Virus record (IMG/VR): IMGVR_UViG_3300036766_002280
Span: 1-54,802 of that record
DNA: 54,802 bases
Direction: 5' to 3' (one strand)
Source: a virus
The first letter of the stretch is position 1, and every line of letters starts with the position of its first letter. Below the pieces are notes generated by a model that made no database searches, was not told where the DNA came from, and saw only the letters and a program-made list of their open reading frames with translations. The translations under genes were made by a program, and so were the position numbers. This document shows, in pieces, positions 16,593 through 25,776 of this stretch.

Positions 16593-18611
16593 ATGATTCC
16601 TAACGATACTTCCATTGTTAATAAGTATAAATCTACGCTTTCGGATCAAAAGCTTGGGGATCTTAATCCAGCTAAAAGGCCCGAAGTTAGACAAAAAATA
16701 AAAGATTCGCTACTCTCTAGAAAGTCCAATTTTGTAATTTTGAACTTATCCAAAGAAAGTCTTCTTGAAGAAATTAGTAATTTATTTTCCAGTAAGGCTA
16801 ACAATATCAAAAGTATTTCATCTTATCTTAGTCATAATACTTCTTTAGCTAAGGAAATAGAGCGCCATACTCCATTTTTAGTCACTGCGAATACTAATCA
16901 ACGACTTTATCATCTCAGGCACAATCTTGTTGAGCAGGGTAAATGCCTAACCTGTTGTAGTATTACTAAATTTGAAAATTATGCTAAAGGATATAGATCT
17001 TGGTGCAGTGTTGAATGCGTTCAAAATTCCACTCAGATTCAGGATAAAAAGAAGAAAACTTCATTTCAAAACTATGGAGCAGAATATGCCTTACAATCTG
17101 AATTAATCCAGAATAGGAAAAAACAAACAAATCTTGAACGATTTGGGGTAGAGGAACCTCTTAAATGTGATACTATAAAAGAAAAAATAAAACAAACAAA
17201 TCTTGAACGATTTGGGGTAGAAAATCCTTTTGAATTAGAGTCGATTCAAGAAAAAATAAGAGTAACAAATCTTGAACGTTATGGGGTAGCCTACCCACTT
17301 CAAAATAAAGAAGTACAAGAAAAAACAAAACAAACAAATCTTGAACGTTATGGAGTAGAAAATCCAGCAAAATCTGTAGAAGTACAAGAAAAAACAAAAC
17401 AAACTTGTTTAGAAAGGTATGGAGTAGAAAATCCAGCAAAATCTGCAGAAGTACAAGAAAGAATTAAGCAAACTAATCTTGAACGTTTTGGCTTTGAGAG
17501 TCCTTTTAAAAATAAGGAAATTAGAGATAAAACAAATAAAAAAATTTTTCAAAAGACTTATTTTAAATTACTGCACAACGATAAATTTAGTACTAAAATC
17601 AGGCCATTATTTTTACTAGAAGATTTCAAAGGGGTAGAATTCAGGTACAAATTTCAATGTCTAAAATGTGAGAATGTTTTTGAAGATAATTTACGAGATG
17701 GCAAAATTCCAAGATGTTGCATTTGTTTTCCTCATGCCAAATCCATATTAGAAAATAACATTCATGATTTTTTAAAATTGTGTAATGTTCCAAATATTTC
17801 TAGGAATTCCAAATCAATTATTCCTCCTCTAGAACTTGATTTGTACCTTCCTAATCATAAATTAGCTATCGAATTTAATGGAGTATTTTGGCATAGTGAA
17901 AACAGTCCTGGAGGCACAAGTCCTCAATATCATCTCAACAAGACTAAACTTTGCGAAGAAAAAGGAATTCAACTTCTTCATATCTTTGAAGATGAGTGGA
18001 TTGAAAAACAAGAGATTGTGAAATCAATTATCAAAAACAAACTAGGTTTAATAGAAAACAAAATCTATGCTCGTAATTGTGAGATCCGAGATGTTAGCAA
18101 CGAAGAAGCCTACAACTTTCTTTTTGATAATCATCTTCAAACTCCTGTAAATTCTAAGCACAATTTTGGATTGTATACTAAAGACAACGAACTAATGTAT
18201 TTGATAGGTTTGTCCAAACCTAGATTCAACAAAAAGTACGAGTACGAATTAGTTCGTTCTTGTCCTAGAATAAGTACTAGTGTAATTGGTGGATTTTCTA
18301 AACTTTTAAACTATGCTGTTAAAACTTTACAAATAAAAAGTTTAGTCAGCTACGTTGATAAACGATACTTTACTGGGTCTGGATACAACGATAAAAATTG
18401 GAAGTTAGCACATGAAACCACTCCGAATTACTTCTACACTACCGGGAATGTTTTAAGGGAATCACGAGTCAAATTCCAAAAACATAAACTAAAGCATTTG
18501 TTTCCCGATTTATACGATGCAAAACTAACTGAATGGCAGATCATGCAGTTAGCCGGATACGACCGTATCTGGGACTGCGGCAACCTAGTATTCGAGCTAA
18601 TTATTCAGTAA
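16593..18611 (+). CDS. Large homing endonuclease-like protein: zinc finger, RYGVENP repeats, Vsr-like nuclease
   Basis: A 672-residue protein. The ATG at 16593 is preferred to the frame start at 16557, which lies in the -35 box. It has a zinc finger (CLTCC...WCSVEC) and about eight repeats of the ERFGVENPFELESIQEK type. A CxxC pair (QCLKCENVF, CCICF) comes next, then a Vsr-like core (LELDLYLPNHKLAIEFNG, FWHSE, ending LLHIFEDEW). A further alpha/beta C-terminal domain (about 480-672) follows; its LVRSCPRISTSVIGGFSKLL looks acetyltransferase-like in pattern, which is weak. The gene separates the tube gene from the tail chaperone, so it is an insertion into a conserved tail operon. Confidence 0.8.
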   Translation: MIPNDTSIVNKYKSTLSDQKLGDLNPAKRPEVRQKIKDSLLSRKSNFVILNLSKESLLEEISNLFSSKANNIKSISSYLSHNTSLAKEIERHTPFLVTANTNQRLYHLRHNLVEQGKCLTCCSITKFENYAKGYRSWCSVECVQNSTQIQDKKKKTSFQNYGAEYALQSELIQNRKKQTNLERFGVEEPLKCDTIKEKIKQTNLERFGVENPFELESIQEKIRVTNLERYGVAYPLQNKEVQEKTKQTNLERYGVENPAKSVEVQEKTKQTCLERYGVENPAKSAEVQERIKQTNLERFGFESPFKNKEIRDKTNKKIFQKTYFKLLHNDKFSTKIRPLFLLEDFKGVEFRYKFQCLKCENVFEDNLRDGKIPRCCICFPHAKSILENNIHDFLKLCNVPNISRNSKSIIPPLELDLYLPNHKLAIEFNGVFWHSENSPGGTSPQYHLNKTKLCEEKGIQLLHIFEDEWIEKQEIVKSIIKNKLGLIENKIYARNCEIRDVSNEEAYNFLFDNHLQTPVNSKHNFGLYTKDNELMYLIGLSKPRFNKKYEYELVRSCPRISTSVIGGFSKLLNYAVKTLQIKSLVSYVDKRYFTGSGYNDKNWKLAHETTPNYFYTTGNVLRESRVKFQKHKLKHLFPDLYDAKLTEWQIMQLAGYDRIWDCGNLVFELIIQ

Positions 18612-18641
18612 ACGAACTGGAATTGAAAACGTGGAGATAAT

Positions 18642-19163
18642 ATGTCTGAACAGGAAGATAGCGCTAGAACAAAAGAGGAGAAGTTTTTAGATTTACCACC
18701 CACCACTAATGATTTTAATACCGCACAATATGGCCTGTTCCTAGATACCTTATTTAGTCTAGGAGACGTAAGAGATACCGTATTCGAAATCTTTCCAGGA
18801 TTCGTAGTATCTTTACGAATTCTTACCCCGATCGAACAAATTGAAGTAATGAAAAAAGTCGATGCCTCTGAAGGTAATTTATCTAAAGTTTTAATTTTAA
18901 AACTTGAAACTTTGGCTCGTTGTGTTGAAAAAATAAATGGGCAATATCTCCGTTTTTCAGATTCCATGATTGAGGAATGGCAAGATTTTAGAGGCGGCAT
19001 AAAAGATAAACCTACCGAAATAGAACAGCAACGCTTCGTTTTGCAATATCGTTTTAAACAATTTATTATTGATGAAATTTATAGAACCTATGAAAAGTTA
19101 CTGAAAAAGCAGGAAGATATTATTAATAGTTTAAAAAAAAATTCATCTCAGACCCAGCTCTAA
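18642..19163 (+). CDS. Tail assembly chaperone, short (unshifted) form
   Basis: A 173-residue protein preceded by GTGGAGA. It is helical and acidic, with FPGFVVSLRILTPIEQIEVM near the middle. It lies between the tube and tape measure genes, the slot of the lambda G/GT and T4-type frameshifted chaperones. Such proteins coat the tape measure during tail assembly and are absent from the virion. The 3' end carries a slippery run (19130-19139), and the -1 frame is open downstream, so a longer fusion product is predicted. Confidence 0.8.
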   Translation: MSEQEDSARTKEEKFLDLPPTTNDFNTAQYGLFLDTLFSLGDVRDTVFEIFPGFVVSLRILTPIEQIEVMKKVDASEGNLSKVLILKLETLARCVEKINGQYLRFSDSMIEEWQDFRGGIKDKPTEIEQQRFVLQYRFKQFIIDEIYRTYEKLLKKQEDIINSLKKNSSQTQL

Positions 19164-19411
19164 GAATTGAAGTAGCACTTTGTGGCTATTATAAAGTTCT
19201 TCCTACTTCAGAAGATTATAAAAAACTAACTTGGATTCAAAAAATAGCCTTATTGAAAGGCATAACTGAAGATAGAAATTATGTTGGGGAGTACATTCAT
19301 TCTGTTTTAGAATCTTTAAAACCATGGTTAGATAAAGATATGTATTTTGAGCTGAAAGAACGTAAAGAGAATTTGAAAATAAATTCAAATTATGGTAAAC
19401 CTAATTTTTAA
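18642..19411 (+). CDS. Tail assembly chaperone, long -1 frameshift fusion
   Basis: This is the predicted fusion of about 256 residues: some 166 from the first frame plus 90 from the -1 frame. The -1 segment begins FISDPALRIEVALCGYYK. It continues through a compact helical domain (LTWIQKIALLKGITEDRNYV) and ends at TAA 19409-19411. It has no start codon near its beginning, so it can only be made by frameshifting. The position directly before the tape measure gene matches gpGT-type proteins, which recruit the tape measure protein. Confidence 0.8.
19130..19139 (+). promoter_or_regulatory. Programmed -1 ribosomal frameshift site
   Basis: In the zero frame the sequence reads T_TTA_AAA_AAA, which gives two overlapping canonical X_XXY_YYZ heptamers (T_TTA_AAA and A_AAA_AAA). 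An internal Shine-Dalgarno-like AGGAAG (19111-19116) lies 13 bases upstream, a known stimulator of -1 slippage. The -1 frame has a TAG at 19127-19129, just before the slip site, and stays open to 19411. Confidence 0.85.
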
Positions 19412-19444
19412 CTAGGTCAACTTTGTTTGGAATGAGTAAATAAA

Positions 19445-21358
19445 ATGGCTGAAGAAAAGTTTGGAATAGATCCTGTTACTAAGCAAACTATAACAAAGGA
19501 TCTAAAAGATATAAAAGATATTCGAGATGAGATTACTTCGGCATTGTTACAGTCTTCGAAAGAAGGTATAGATTCTGTTTCAGAATTTTTAAAGGCTTTC
19601 AAAGATGCCACAAGTGAAGGATTTGCTTTTACTGATGTAATTACTGATCTTGAAGAGAAGTTTGGTGCTTCTTCTGCTGCTATCGGAGTTATTGTCGACG
19701 CTCTTAAAAAGGCAGAAGTAGCAGGGAAATCTGTAGAAGACGAAGCTGAAAAAATAACTGGAGCTTTTCGATTAGCAAAATCAGAAGTTGAAAAACTAGC
19801 ATTATCTTTAGATTCTTCTCTTAAGATTATGCAAAATATGGGAGCTACTGATTTAGCGGCTACTTTTGGAAAGATGAAAAAAGCTGCTGAAGAAATGGGA
19901 AAAGCTTTCGAACTGCTTACAGCTGGATCAGGAATGAAAGGTTTGCTGTTTTTATTAAGCGTCGTATCTGATATATTTGCTGTAACAAAACAATTGAGGG
20001 ATGCTTCTCAAGACATAAATAGAATAATGTATGATGCAAATGCTGCTATGGGTAAAATGGGGGAACGGCAGAATGATTTGCTTAAAGATGCAAATGAGTT
20101 AGCAACTAGATGGGCTATGACCCCTATAGAGGTCATGAAGGTGGAAAAAGGTCTTGCTGGTATTGGGGCAAATCAAAGTGAGATAAAAGATTTAACAAAG
20201 GATATTCTAGATTTGACTACAGCATGGACAGAAATTACTCCAGAGAAACAAATGCAAATGATGCAGCAGTTAATGCATAGTTTTGGGGCATCTGCTAAGG
20301 ATGCTAAAAATGCAATGTTTGCTTTGTACAAAGAAGCTGAAAATGTAGCTAGTGCCATGGGCATTACTAATATAAGCTCCAAAGATTTTGCTGACCATGC
20401 TATGGTATTAGAACAATCTGCTGGTAGGTTAGGATACAATTTAGGAGATGCCAAAGCAATTTTGTCTGCCATGGTGGCAACAATGAAGGATGCCAAAGGG
20501 GTTGTCGACATAGAATCTGCCACTAAATTAACTTCTGGCATAATGGGTTTAGGGGTCTCTAATATGGGAATGCAGGCTTACATGATGTCTCAGTTTGGAG
20601 GTCCAGGAGGAAAAGGAGTAGGCGGAACTGCAATAGAACAAGCTGGATCCTTTATTATGGCAGGAGCTAAAGAAAAAACTGATGCCCAGATGAGCATGTT
20701 TCAGCAGCTTATGGAAGGAGCAGGTGGAGGCAAAGTTCCTACTACCAAAGCAGGAATGGCTGGTGCAGCTGAATTAATAAGTCAGCAGTTTCAGTTAGGG
20801 ATGGATCCTACAGCTATCAAGGAAATGGTGGAGAAGGTAGGAACAGGAAAAGAAGGCATTGAAAAACTTAAATCAAAATTACATGAACAATTAGAGGCTT
20901 CAGAAAAATCAAGAATATCTAATTCTGCTGCCAACGCATTAATAGGTCAAAATACGAAAGAAATTGTTACTAGGACCAAGTCGGTAGAAGAGATTTTGAC
21001 TTCTAAGTTGGCTGATATAGGTGGTACTCTTAAAGATATTTTGCATGCATTTTTACATCCAGAAGACGCTAGATCCTTGGAAAAACAAAAGAAAGAACAA
21101 GAGCGTGCTATTGAAGACGCTAAAAAGAAAACAGATGAAATGATTAAAGAGGTTGCTTCTAGAAAAAGAATGGGAGAAGTAGGATTTGTAGAAGCGGCAA
21201 CAGAAGAACGTTTAAATACAGAATTAAATATGGATTCCCTATCAAGTGCAGGTAGATCAAGAGCGGCGGGCTGGGAAGCTATAATTACCTTACGTGAAAA
21301 ACCAGGAGCTGACCAATTTCCTGAAAAAGGATCATCCTCAGTTAAACTTAAAAAGTAG
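19445..21358 (+). CDS. Tape measure protein
   Basis: A 637-residue, almost wholly helical protein directly after the frameshifted chaperone. It is rich in Ala, Lys, Met and Glu. It has a hydrophobic stretch near residue 165 (GLLFLLSVVSDIFAV), Gly-rich hinges (GGPGGKGVGG near 390) and a charged coiled-coil end (KQKKEQERAIEDAKKKTDEM). Tape measures set tail length, eject during infection and often carry such a membrane-active segment. It is short for a myovirus, which predicts a short tail (under about 100 nm by the usual rise per residue). Confidence 0.8.
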   Translation: MAEEKFGIDPVTKQTITKDLKDIKDIRDEITSALLQSSKEGIDSVSEFLKAFKDATSEGFAFTDVITDLEEKFGASSAAIGVIVDALKKAEVAGKSVEDEAEKITGAFRLAKSEVEKLALSLDSSLKIMQNMGATDLAATFGKMKKAAEEMGKAFELLTAGSGMKGLLFLLSVVSDIFAVTKQLRDASQDINRIMYDANAAMGKMGERQNDLLKDANELATRWAMTPIEVMKVEKGLAGIGANQSEIKDLTKDILDLTTAWTEITPEKQMQMMQQLMHSFGASAKDAKNAMFALYKEAENVASAMGITNISSKDFADHAMVLEQSAGRLGYNLGDAKAILSAMVATMKDAKGVVDIESATKLTSGIMGLGVSNMGMQAYMMSQFGGPGGKGVGGTAIEQAGSFIMAGAKEKTDAQMSMFQQLMEGAGGGKVPTTKAGMAGAAELISQQFQLGMDPTAIKEMVEKVGTGKEGIEKLKSKLHEQLEASEKSRISNSAANALIGQNTKEIVTRTKSVEEILTSKLADIGGTLKDILHAFLHPEDARSLEKQKKEQERAIEDAKKKTDEMIKEVASRKRMGEVGFVEAATEERLNTELNMDSLSSAGRSRAAGWEAIITLREKPGADQFPEKGSSSVKLKK

Positions 21359-21361
21359 ATT

Positions 21362-22168
21362 ATGGCAGTTCAAAATCCAAAAAACGAACAGATATCTTTT
21401 ATTCCTGCTGATCCCACTATTCAGCCAGTTGAGTTGTTGATCAATCCTGAAACATTAACTCTAACTTGGAAAAAAGTTATTACCAGAAGAAGAACAAAAA
21501 CAAGATTGGTTACTTTTTTCTGGGGGGAAGAACCAGTTAAATTTACGTATCGAGGACAAACTGGATATGCCTATCCATCCCCATCAAACGTTACAGGATC
21601 AGTTTCAGCATCTTCCACAGCTCTTTTATCCCAGACTTATGCCTTAAATAGCGAGATAGGTCAATTACAAAGAGAAATCGATCAAGGTGGGGCAGGTGGT
21701 TATAAATATGTAACTGCTGATGGAAATCGCAATGCGCTGGCTAGTGTGAATACTCAGTTGGGGGGAGTAAGTCAGGCACTAGCTGCAAATACAACTATTT
21801 ATGATAATCTTGGATCTTTGTTTACTAATACTCAAATTCTTTATTTTTCTGATAAGTTTAAGATTCTTAAAAATTTGGAAGTTCTTTATCGGAAATACCA
21901 AACTCCGTCAGATACGTTAATGAAGTTGGTTTACAGGGATTATATTTTCAAAGGATATTTTGAAAGTTTTAGCTACACAGATGATGCGAAAAATCCTTGG
22001 AATTGGATTTACACGATCGATTTTACTATTTTGGATTGGACAGAATATCCAACGGCAACTATTACTGCAAATGGAGAAGTGGTCTTCCCTGGATCGCAGA
22101 ATGTTATGCTGGAAACAATTAAATCTGCCGTAAATTTATTAACAATCGATCAGCCTCCAACACAATGA
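21362..22168 (+). CDS. Baseplate/tail-tube-initiator-like structural protein
   Basis: A 268-residue protein following the tape measure gene by 3 bases. The N-terminal strand region (IQPVELLINPETLTLTWKKV) and later FTYRGQTGYAYP, plus a C-terminal beta domain (NPWNWIYTIDFTILDWTEYP), resemble proteins linking tail tube to baseplate hub. Position between tape measure and hub supports that. A helical insertion lies at about 85-150. It overlaps the next gene by ATGA, which indicates coupled translation. Confidence 0.6.
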   Translation: MAVQNPKNEQISFIPADPTIQPVELLINPETLTLTWKKVITRRRTKTRLVTFFWGEEPVKFTYRGQTGYAYPSPSNVTGSVSASSTALLSQTYALNSEIGQLQREIDQGGAGGYKYVTADGNRNALASVNTQLGGVSQALAANTTIYDNLGSLFTNTQILYFSDKFKILKNLEVLYRKYQTPSDTLMKLVYRDYIFKGYFESFSYTDDAKNPWNWIYTIDFTILDWTEYPTATITANGEVVFPGSQNVMLETIKSAVNLLTIDQPPTQ

Positions 22169-24072
22169 ACATTTTTGATAAGGCATTAAATCAAATGACA
22201 GGAAGAGGTTCTCGTACCCCTCTTTCTGATGATACAGCAAAATTACCATCGCACTATATCGAGGTCAATCCAAAATTCAATTCTGAAAGATCCACAAATC
22301 AATATGGTGCAGTTATTGTTAAATTTCATTGGGATTTACTTGCTCAAACAATTGCGTCAAGTTACTTTATTCGTGGCGAAGTAAGAAAAGATATTATGAC
22401 TGCTTTACAAAATACTCCTGTAAAAGATATGAAACAATATCAAACTTTTAAATCGGCTTTGGTTTACTATTTTTCTGATTTGAATAAAACATTTGATAGT
22501 TCTAAAAGTTTGGATGTCCAGTTAAACAAGTTTGCTAATGAGAGTTTGCTTTCAAGTAGAACAAATATTTCTACCACGTTAGGATCTGGAACTGCCCAGT
22601 TAACGTTTGAAAATTTAGATAATCAATGGCTGTTTCAAGCAAGCGATAATACTTATGCTGATTTGTTTGGGGAAGTCTTGTTTATGGAAGGTCTTTATCT
22701 AACTATTGACGCCATAGGTAGATTTGATTCTACTAAGTATTATCGTATTTTTACTGGATCAGTTAAGTCTTATACTGTTACAGATAATCCTGAGGATAGA
22801 ACAGTAAGTATTGATTGCAGGGATCTATCAAAGCTTCTAACCTCCAGCAGATATAATGTTCATCCTGCTTTGTTTAACACGGATCTAGCAGCTTTACAGG
22901 GCAAAGTAACTATTGCAAAAAATAATTTACAAAATAAATCAAATGTAGAAATTGCCAAATTAGTTATTCCAGATGTAACTAAGGGTGAGTGGAGCAATCC
23001 AACTGATAAGTTTAGTGTTGCAGCTTTCAAGGAAATGTGGAAACCTCCTACGTCTTTACCTATCAAGCATATTAGTAATGCTGTTGGAGGAACTGATTTA
23101 GTTACTCAGACTTATAGAAAAATTTATAATGCTTCTGAGGCTTCCTATGATAATGAGGTACAACAGCCAGGAGAAACGGAACTGTACTATTTAGTCTGGG
23201 GGGACAAGCAATCAGATTCAGATAAAGGAGTTTTTTCTAACACTGCCCATCCTGCTTATGCTTTAATGTTTAATAAGTTTGAATTATATCTTAGTGAATA
23301 TCAAACAAGAGCCACAGTTTTAAAAGATACGGCGGATTTAACTTTATTTTTTACTTATTTGGATTCTTCTGGAAATATTCATTTTCATCCCTCTAGACAT
23401 GATTATTTGATATCTGATAAAAATACTGAAGGATATCCAATGTATCGATTGAATAATTTGGATGGTTCTCTAGAAAATGCCTATACCTATATTCTAGATC
23501 CAGGGGAATCTATTTCTGAATCCTACTCATCGGACGAAGAAACTATTTTTACTAATTTAAAAGTGACTGGAGAAAGCGCCTTTGGAATTTTTGGACAAAT
23601 TCAAGGGGTAAACCCTAGAATGTATAGACCTATGGTTGCCTGGTGGGATGGAATGAAAAGGTTTGGATTTAAAGAACAAACCATAAGCACTGCTGCATTT
23701 CAAGGTTCAGATGCTGAAGCAAAATTGAAAGCTTTTGGACTGGCAGTTTTTATGCGAAGTTTTTTTATGCGAAGGACCATGACTTGTTCTATTCCTTTAC
23801 GTCCTGAGTTGGATATAGACAGACCCTTTTATGTTCCAGGAAGAAAAAAAGTTTATCATATCAAAGGAATTCAGCATTCCTATACAGCTGGAACTGATAG
23901 AAGTGGCGGAGAGTTTATAACTACTGTAAATTGTGATTCAGGAAGACCTTTGCATCAAGCTGATTTGATAAGCACTAATCTTTTTAAAAATTTAGATTCT
24001 GATCAGTTGATTAATATTTTTTATGAAAATGGTTTTAATCTTGATGTAGATATAGGTGGTACGGGGAAGTAG
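22165..24072 (+). CDS. Baseplate hub protein (T4 gp27-like)
   Basis: A 635-residue protein in the hub slot between the tube-initiator-like gene and the spike gene. It contains phage late-control/gpD-type features: ...GSVKSYTVTDNPEDRTVSI (about residues 190-210), then a long insertion. The C-terminal ring domain includes FYVPGRKKVYHIKGIQHSYT and TTVNCDSGRPLH. Hub trimers connect tube to spike. The assignment rests on synteny and these tube-like strand patterns. It starts within the previous stop codon (ATGA). Confidence 0.7.
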   Translation: MNIFDKALNQMTGRGSRTPLSDDTAKLPSHYIEVNPKFNSERSTNQYGAVIVKFHWDLLAQTIASSYFIRGEVRKDIMTALQNTPVKDMKQYQTFKSALVYYFSDLNKTFDSSKSLDVQLNKFANESLLSSRTNISTTLGSGTAQLTFENLDNQWLFQASDNTYADLFGEVLFMEGLYLTIDAIGRFDSTKYYRIFTGSVKSYTVTDNPEDRTVSIDCRDLSKLLTSSRYNVHPALFNTDLAALQGKVTIAKNNLQNKSNVEIAKLVIPDVTKGEWSNPTDKFSVAAFKEMWKPPTSLPIKHISNAVGGTDLVTQTYRKIYNASEASYDNEVQQPGETELYYLVWGDKQSDSDKGVFSNTAHPAYALMFNKFELYLSEYQTRATVLKDTADLTLFFTYLDSSGNIHFHPSRHDYLISDKNTEGYPMYRLNNLDGSLENAYTYILDPGESISESYSSDEETIFTNLKVTGESAFGIFGQIQGVNPRMYRPMVAWWDGMKRFGFKEQTISTAAFQGSDAEAKLKAFGLAVFMRSFFMRRTMTCSIPLRPELDIDRPFYVPGRKKVYHIKGIQHSYTAGTDRSGGEFITTVNCDSGRPLHQADLISTNLFKNLDSDQLINIFYENGFNLDVDIGGTGK

Positions 24073-24080
24073 GAGATTAA

Positions 24081-25154
24081 ATGCATGTAGCAGGAGATTC
24101 TGTTTATCCATCTTATATGTTAGGCAATGTTACTTCTGTCCATCCAGAAACTCATTCGATAGATGTTCAGCTGTATGGCTATATTGAGTTGTTAGAGAAA
24201 GTACCATTATTTAGAACTCCCGGTACTGTAAATCTTCCTCATAAAGAAGATATGGTTATTGTTATTTTTGATAGGCGTCATAAACCATTGGCTATTGGAT
24301 GGTATCCGAAATTTATAAGAGACGATATCAGTATCAGTAAAGTTTATCAACTTCAAGAAGGGGAGCTTCTTCTACATTCAGACTACGGCGGGAGACTTAT
24401 GATGCTTAAATCAGGCATTATGAGGTTTTCCAACTGGGTAGATCAGGGAATTGAAATCGATGGGGCTTCTGGATCTTACATCGAACGTTCTCCGAGTAAG
24501 AAAGATATTTTTGCAGGGGTTGTGGAACGGCATGGGTATATTAGAAGAGCAGGAGTAGTTACTCTAGGCGGTACTCCAAGTATTTTTGAAATGGATAATC
24601 TGGAGAGTTTGTTAAAGAAAGTAGGGACCATTTCTGCTACTGGGGCAATCACAACCTTAAATGATCCAGGAAGTATTGAGCTATATGAAAAAAGAATAGA
24701 AGTAAAAGTTCCGGGAAGTGCTACAACTGCTGCTCCGAATGGAATAAATATTTTTGAGGATACTGTTGGCACAGCGGTAATAAGTAACAATAGTGTTGCA
24801 GGAGTTTACCAAGAAACTTTAAGCAGTCCTCCAGTAACAGCAAATACTCCTACACCGAATCCACTTCGCAGGAAAACTGTTTACTACGATTCGGCAGGGG
24901 TAACTCCATTGGTTACAGAGGAAGTAGATTGTTTTGGAAATATCAATATCAGTATAAGTGCCTTGGCAACAAACGGAGTAAATTTGACTACCCCTTTCCT
25001 TGCTTTGAATGTTAGAAGTGCTGCTTTAACTCCGACAATGATTCCACCAACAAGTATGGGAAATATTGTTACTAATAATCCTGTTAACGCGGATCCTATA
25101 ACTGGAATACCCCTACAAGGTATTTTACAGTTAGCAGTGAATACGGCACTGTAA
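24081..25154 (+). CDS. Baseplate spike/OB-fold protein (gp5/gpV-like)
   Basis: A 357-residue protein preceded by AGGAG. The N-terminal domain (YMLGNVTSVHPETHSIDVQL...VPLFRTPGTVNLPHKEDMVI, seen as two segments) has the pattern of the gpV/gp5 OB fold. It is followed by HSDYGGRLMMLKSGIMRFSN, which begins a repetitive beta region. The C-terminal part is Thr/Asn/Val-rich. It probably forms the membrane-puncturing spike below the hub. I see no lysozyme domain. Confidence 0.65.
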   Translation: MHVAGDSVYPSYMLGNVTSVHPETHSIDVQLYGYIELLEKVPLFRTPGTVNLPHKEDMVIVIFDRRHKPLAIGWYPKFIRDDISISKVYQLQEGELLLHSDYGGRLMMLKSGIMRFSNWVDQGIEIDGASGSYIERSPSKKDIFAGVVERHGYIRRAGVVTLGGTPSIFEMDNLESLLKKVGTISATGAITTLNDPGSIELYEKRIEVKVPGSATTAAPNGINIFEDTVGTAVISNNSVAGVYQETLSSPPVTANTPTPNPLRRKTVYYDSAGVTPLVTEEVDCFGNINISISALATNGVNLTTPFLALNVRSAALTPTMIPPTSMGNIVTNNPVNADPITGIPLQGILQLAVNTAL

Positions 25155-25155
25155 T

Positions 25156-25776
25156 ATGGCATTAGTAGCAAATGTACTAAACGGTTTATTACAAACAGCT
25201 ATGGCGGCAAAATTTGCCCCATACAACAACGGAGTGGTAGGTCCACAGTTTGTTAACTTTTCAACGGCATTATCAGCAGGAATAAATACCGGAATAGTAG
25301 GATCCACTTTTAATACGGTTGATGTTGGATCAGTTGCCAATCCAGGAACTGGAGTAGGGTTAGCTATAACGGGGTTGAGCACATCGACTTTAAGTACCTT
25401 AATGTATAACAATTGTTATACTGCTTTTGGAAATAGCGCAGGAGTAAGATTGCAGGACCTTACAGATGCCATTTCAGCTTCGGTAGTAACCCACTTGGCT
25501 CAAGCTGTTTTTACTAGTACGCATACCCCTGTATACACTGGAACTGGGGTGGTTTCTTTTGCTTTGTCGTCAATGAATTCTGGCACTATGGCTTTAGCTA
25601 TAAAAAATGCCGCACCACTCTTTACAGGACTTCAATGGTTAAATCTTTGTAATTCTGTTGCTAGTGCCATTGTGACTCATATTAAAGCAGTTGGCACAGG
25701 AGTAGTGGTTATTACAGGAGCAGCACCTCCTTCCCCTGTTCCGGGAGCTGGAGTTGGTACAGGAGTGGTTTCTTAA
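25156..25776 (+). CDS. Putative baseplate/virion structural protein
   Basis: A 206-residue Ala/Gly/Ser/Thr/Val-rich protein starting 1 base after the spike stop. It has two related halves, each with a Val/Ile-rich segment containing ..SA.VTH (ISASVVTHLAQAVF and VASAIVTHIKAVGTGVVVIT). That pattern suggests an internal duplication. It ends with a Pro/Gly tail. No family is recognised; it is placed by context in the hub/spike region. The stop abuts the next ATG. Confidence 0.55.
   Translation: MALVANVLNGLLQTAMAAKFAPYNNGVVGPQFVNFSTALSAGINTGIVGSTFNTVDVGSVANPGTGVGLAITGLSTSTLSTLMYNNCYTAFGNSAGVRLQDLTDAISASVVTHLAQAVFTSTHTPVYTGTGVVSFALSSMNSGTMALAIKNAAPLFTGLQWLNLCNSVASAIVTHIKAVGTGVVVITGAAPPSPVPGAGVGTGVVS

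Noticed and set aside
16299-16694. 131-residue minus-strand ORF over the tube gene end
   Set aside because: It covers the tube gene and the endonuclease promoter; no ribosome site or family likeness.
17100-17520. Regular repeats that could suggest a CRISPR array
   Set aside because: They are in-frame protein repeats (RYGVENP type) without unique spacers of constant length.
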